NCBI GenBank assembly: GCA_052034005.1
Contig: JBPOJB010000016.1
Span: 1 to 64,000, forward strand
DNA length: 64,000 nt
DNA from: JAAYDI01 sp052034005
Lineage (GTDB): Bacteria; Planctomycetota; Planctomycetia; Pirellulales; Pirellulaceae
Reading direction: 5' to 3'
Every line of letters starts with the position of its first letter. Position 1 is the first letter of the stretch. The position numbers and the translations under genes were made by a program. This document shows, one piece after another, positions 61,204 through 64,000 of this stretch. The notes under the pieces were generated by a model, which did not search any database, was not told the origin of the DNA, and saw only the letters and a list, made by a program, of their open reading frames with translations.

Positions 61204-63300
61204 TCAGGGTGCTTCGCCCGCCGGATCGATCGCGTGGAACACCGCGAGGCGCTCGTTCCACTGGTTGGCATACGCCGTCGCGCCACGCGTGCTGCAGGTC
61301 AGGCTCAGCGTGCGCGTGGCGAAGTCCTGCACTTCATCCGGCGTCAGCGGCTTGGCGAAGTAGAAGCCTTGTGCGAGATCGCAGCCCAGTTCCTGGAGAG
61401 CAATCACCTGGGCCGGCGTCTCCACGCCTTCGGCCACCATGTCGATCCCCATGTTCCGGACCGTGACGGCCAACCCGTAAATCAACGAGGCGACATTGTG
61501 CGAATCCTCGATACCCAGGAGCATCGAGCGGTGGATCTTGAGCACATCAACGGGGAACTCGTGGAGCGACGCGAAGGAAGAGGTGCCGGTCCCGAAATCG
61601 TCGATGGCCAGTTCGACACCCAGCGACTTGATCGCGCGCATCATCTGCATGGCCGCGTGGGTGTCGGGCACGAACGAGTCCTCCGTCAGCTCCAGCTGGA
61701 TTTGCGACGGCAGGATCCCCGACTGGCGAATCGCCTGTTCGACCATGTGCGGGAGGTCCGGCAAGGCGAACTGGCGCCGGGATACGTTGATTGACACTTT
61801 CCGAGGCGCCAACGCGCCCAGTTCCTGCTGCCAGCACACCAACTGCCGGCAAGCTTCGCGGAGCGCCCATTCGCCCAGCGTCATGATCAGGTCCGACTCC
61901 TCCGCGATCGCCACGAACTCGCTGGGGTCGATCGGCCCGTCGGTCGGGTGGGACCACCGCAGCAGGGCCTCAACGCTCACGAAGGCGCCGGTCGAGAGGG
62001 AGACGATCGGCTGGTAGGCCAACCAGAGTTGCGGGGCGCCGATCGCTTTGCGCAGCTCGCTTTCCAGCCGCAGACGGCGCTGGACACGTTCCCGCATGGA
62101 GGCGTCGAACAGGGTGTAGCGGCAGCGCCCCAGCCGCTTCGATTCGTACATGGCCGTGTCGGCATCGCGGACCACATCTTCCGCGCACCGGTAGGACAGG
62201 TCGCCCATGACGATGCCGATGCTGACCGTCGAATAGACTTCATGCGTGCCCAGCAGATAGGGCTGCGCGAGTGCGTCCAGCAGCCGCTCCGCAACAGCCA
62301 CCGCCTCGTCGGGAGTGTGAAGGCCGTCGAGCAACACGACGAATTCATCGCCGCCCAGCCGCGCACTGGTGTGCCCGGACAGGTCCACGCTGACCGAGTC
62401 CGTATCGCCCACTTGCGCGCGCAATCGCCGGGCAACGCCGACCAGCAAGGCGTCGCCGACGGAGTGGCCGAGGCTGTCGTTGATGATCTTGAACCGGTCC
62501 AGGTCCAGGAACATGACCGCGTAGTGGTGATCGGGCGCGCGTTGGGCGCGGGTCATTGCGTGCTGCAGTCGCTCGAGGAACAGGCCGCGGTTGGGCAGCC
62601 CGGTCAGTCTGTCCAGCCGCGCCGCCCGCGCCAGCTCGTCTTCCGCCCTCTTGAGCAGGCTGATGTCTTCCGTGAAGATCATGATGCCGCCGATCTGGCC
62701 GTCGGCGGTCCGCCAGGGCCGAGCCTCCCACGACAGATACCGAGAGGCGCCGCCGGCCTCCGGATACCACATGCCCTCCTCGCGCGCGCACGGGTCGCCC
62801 GCCAGCGCGCGCCGATTCACCTCCTGCCACGGGTCGGGCAAGTTCGTCCAGACTTCGGAATGGTGCCGGCCAATGACCTGGTGACCTTCCAACTGGTGGT
62901 CGCTGAGAAACCGTCGACTCGCGGCGATGCACCGCATCTCCCGGTCGAACATGGCGATGGCGACCGGCACATGCTCGACAAATGCCTCCAGCCGTGCTCG
63001 CTCATCCATCAACTGCTGTTGCTCGGACACCTTGTGCTGCGTGATGTCGCTGTGAATCGCCACGTATTGCGTGGCCCGTCCCTCGCTGTCCTGGAGCGGA
63101 ACGATCGTGGAGTCGGCCCAGCACAGACTGCAGTCGCAGGCGTCGGTGAGGATCTCCGTCGAGTCGGTGGTCGCCACGATCACGTGCTGGTCGAGCGCGG
63201 ACGGATGACCGTGCAATTCGGCCCGCGCCGCTTCCGCCTGCTGATCCGGCTGGATCGGCAAGCAGGGGTCCCGCTGCGAACGTGGTAGGACCTGTAGCAC
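61204..63300 (-). CDS. PAS-PAS-GGDEF-EAL cyclic di-GMP signalling protein
   Basis: The protein (up to 698 residues from a GTG at 63300) has a damaged first PAS (about 35-100), an intact PAS (about 105-215, ending IMIFTEDISLLKRAEDEL), a GGDEF domain with an intact LGGDEFVVLL (about 315) and an EAL domain with SVEALLRW (about 441), TEDSF and IDDFGTG. Both active-site motifs are complete, so it could act as cyclase, phosphodiesterase or both. The N-terminus before about residue 35 (MLQVLPRSQRDPCLP...) does not look like domain sequence, so the true start may be later. It is not clear which start is used: I saw no strong ribosome-binding site. Confidence 0.88.
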   Translation of the reverse strand: MLQVLPRSQRDPCLPIQPDQQAEAARAELHGHPSALDQHVIVATTDSTEILTDACDCSLCWADSTIVPLQDSEGRATQYVAIHSDITQHKVSEQQQLMDERARLEAFVEHVPVAIAMFDREMRCIAASRRFLSDHQLEGHQVIGRHHSEVWTNLPDPWQEVNRRALAGDPCAREEGMWYPEAGGASRYLSWEARPWRTADGQIGGIMIFTEDISLLKRAEDELARAARLDRLTGLPNRGLFLERLQHAMTRAQRAPDHHYAVMFLDLDRFKIINDSLGHSVGDALLVGVARRLRAQVGDTDSVSVDLSGHTSARLGGDEFVVLLDGLHTPDEAVAVAERLLDALAQPYLLGTHEVYSTVSIGIVMGDLSYRCAEDVVRDADTAMYESKRLGRCRYTLFDASMRERVQRRLRLESELRKAIGAPQLWLAYQPIVSLSTGAFVSVEALLRWSHPTDGPIDPSEFVAIAEESDLIMTLGEWALREACRQLVCWQQELGALAPRKVSINVSRRQFALPDLPHMVEQAIRQSGILPSQIQLELTEDSFVPDTHAAMQMMRAIKSLGVELAIDDFGTGTSSFASLHEFPVDVLKIHRSMLLGIEDSHNVASLIYGLAVTVRNMGIDMVAEGVETPAQVIALQELGCDLAQGFYFAKPLTPDEVQDFATRTLSLTCSTRGATAYANQWNERLAVFHAIDPAGEAP

Positions 63301-63312
63301 GTATAACGGAAG

Positions 63313-64000
63313 CTAAGCGTCTCGCCCAAGGATCTGCTTGAGACCGGCCAGCGAGATGCGGGTGCACTCCATCGGCGACAGGTGATCCGGGTAAACTTCC
63401 TGCTCGATCGTATACCACCGGGTGCCGCCGACCTCTTCACACGCCTTGAACACGTCGGCCCACTTCACGGAATCCTGACCGATGAACGCCTTTCCCTGGC
63501 TGCCGACCACCGCCGGCTTGCAGTGGATGATCTTGTGGCGGCCGGGGTACTTGTAGATCAGCGGCACCGGGTCCACGCCCGCCGTGACGGTCCAGCCCAC
63601 ATCCTGTTGGAGCACCACGTCGCTGGATGTCCGGTCGGCAAACAGCTCGAAGTAGGTCGTGACCCCATCCTTCTCAAACTCGTGCGTGTGGTTATGGTAG
63701 CCGGTGTACATGTCCTCCTTCTTCAGGTCCCGGGCGATCTGGTTGAAGATCTCGGCCAGCTGCTTGCTCTCTTCCGGGTGTGTGAAACGGCGGTCGCCGG
63801 GGACGATCAGGAATTGGCATCCGATGATCTTGTGGAATTCGATCGTCCTGGGCAGCTCGTCACCGACCAGCGTATTGGTGCCGACGTGTGTGCCGGCCAC
63901 CTTCAAGCCCAGGTCGTCCAGTCGCTTGCGCAGCTCGTGCGGCTTGCCGCTGTACTTGTGGTAGCCGGCGAACTCCACGGCCTCGAAACCCATCTGGGCC
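63313..64000 (-). CDS. Sugar-phosphate isomerase/epimerase-like TIM barrel (5' end off the window)
   Basis: About 226 residues are visible, starting at or before GFEAVEFAGYHKYSGKP and continuing through the window edge, so the N-terminus is missing. TIM-barrel segments GTHVGTNTLVG, GYHNHTHEF, LQQDVGWTVTAGVDPVPL, IHCKPAVVGSQG and IEQEVYPDHLSP carry the metal-binding His/Asp/Glu positions of the xylose isomerase-like (AP endonuclease 2) superfamily. A sugar epimerase/isomerase or IolE/IolI-like role is likely; the exact substrate is unknown. The stop is 12 bases from the start of the GGDEF-EAL frame. Confidence 0.88.
   Translation of the reverse strand, partial: AQMGFEAVEFAGYHKYSGKPHELRKRLDDLGLKVAGTHVGTNTLVGDELPRTIEFHKIIGCQFLIVPGDRRFTHPEESKQLAEIFNQIARDLKKEDMYTGYHNHTHEFEKDGVTTYFELFADRTSSDVVLQQDVGWTVTAGVDPVPLIYKYPGRHKIIHCKPAVVGSQGKAFIGQDSVKWADVFKACEEVGGTRWYTIEQEVYPDHLSPMECTRISLAGLKQILGRDA

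Overview
The window is a GC-rich bacterial chromosome segment that reads as Planctomycetota. The supporting signs are a PVM-type bacterial microcompartment (BMC) operon, FG-GAP/VCBS proteins with an ASPIC/UnbV domain, a DUF1080 protein, xylose-isomerase-like TIM barrels (one with a Tat signal), prenyltransferase-like repeat proteins next to ExbB/ExbD, many secreted proteins known mainly from planctomycetes, and genes in short runs with long spacers. No single gene fixes the genus. All calls come from reading the sequence; no database search was run.

Layout. 1-4.7 kb: the end of an ISAs1-like insertion sequence that cuts off a VCBS-repeat protein, a TPR protein, tRNA-Arg(ACG), an O6-alkylguanine repair methyltransferase and an unknown protein behind a clear sigma70-like promoter. 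4.7-18.6 kb: mostly envelope and secreted proteins (disordered charged protein, two outer-membrane barrels, DUF1080 protein, repeat-bearing lipoprotein, duplicated STN-type protein) plus a response regulator fused to an RsbW-like ATPase, and a non-coding island of short tandem repeats near 16.2-17.0 kb. 18.8-32.6 kb: a 1276-residue TPR/VCBS/UnbV protein, two trypsin-fold serine proteases (one with a dockerin-like tail), a DcaP-like porin, two tiny coupled genes (one KOW-like), a Tat-exported TIM barrel, tRNA-Val(CAC) and a large secreted glycosidase-like protein. 32.7-40.2 kb: two TatA-like proteins and an envelope cluster of 999-residue TPR protein, ExbB, ExbD and a prenyltransferase-repeat protein, all on the minus strand.

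40.6-47.3 kb is the centrepiece. A compact ten-gene minus-strand BMC operon reads, in transcription order: PduL phosphotransacylase, two hexameric shell proteins, acetate kinase, pentameric shell protein, CoA-acylating aldehyde dehydrogenase, pentameric shell protein, unknown 245-residue protein, pentameric shell protein, class II aldolase. From known PVM compartments the expected job is aldol cleavage of L-fuculose-1-P or L-rhamnulose-1-P, oxidation of lactaldehyde to lactyl-CoA inside the shell, and recovery of the acyl group as acyl-phosphate and ATP. Targeting-helix candidates are visible on PduL, the aldehyde dehydrogenase, the aldolase and the unknown protein. The lactaldehyde-reducing enzyme and the regulator often found in such loci are not in the window.

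47.7-64 kb is mainly housekeeping: purN and ileS, an acidic low-complexity protein, argJ and argC with a strong terminator and a possible small RNA, a Nudix hydrolase, a polytopic membrane protein, an orphan solute-binding lipoprotein, tRNA-Ala(CGC), a PilZ protein, a GGDEF-EAL protein whose first PAS domain seems to have lost its middle, and the C-terminal part of a sugar-phosphate isomerase/epimerase that runs off the right edge.
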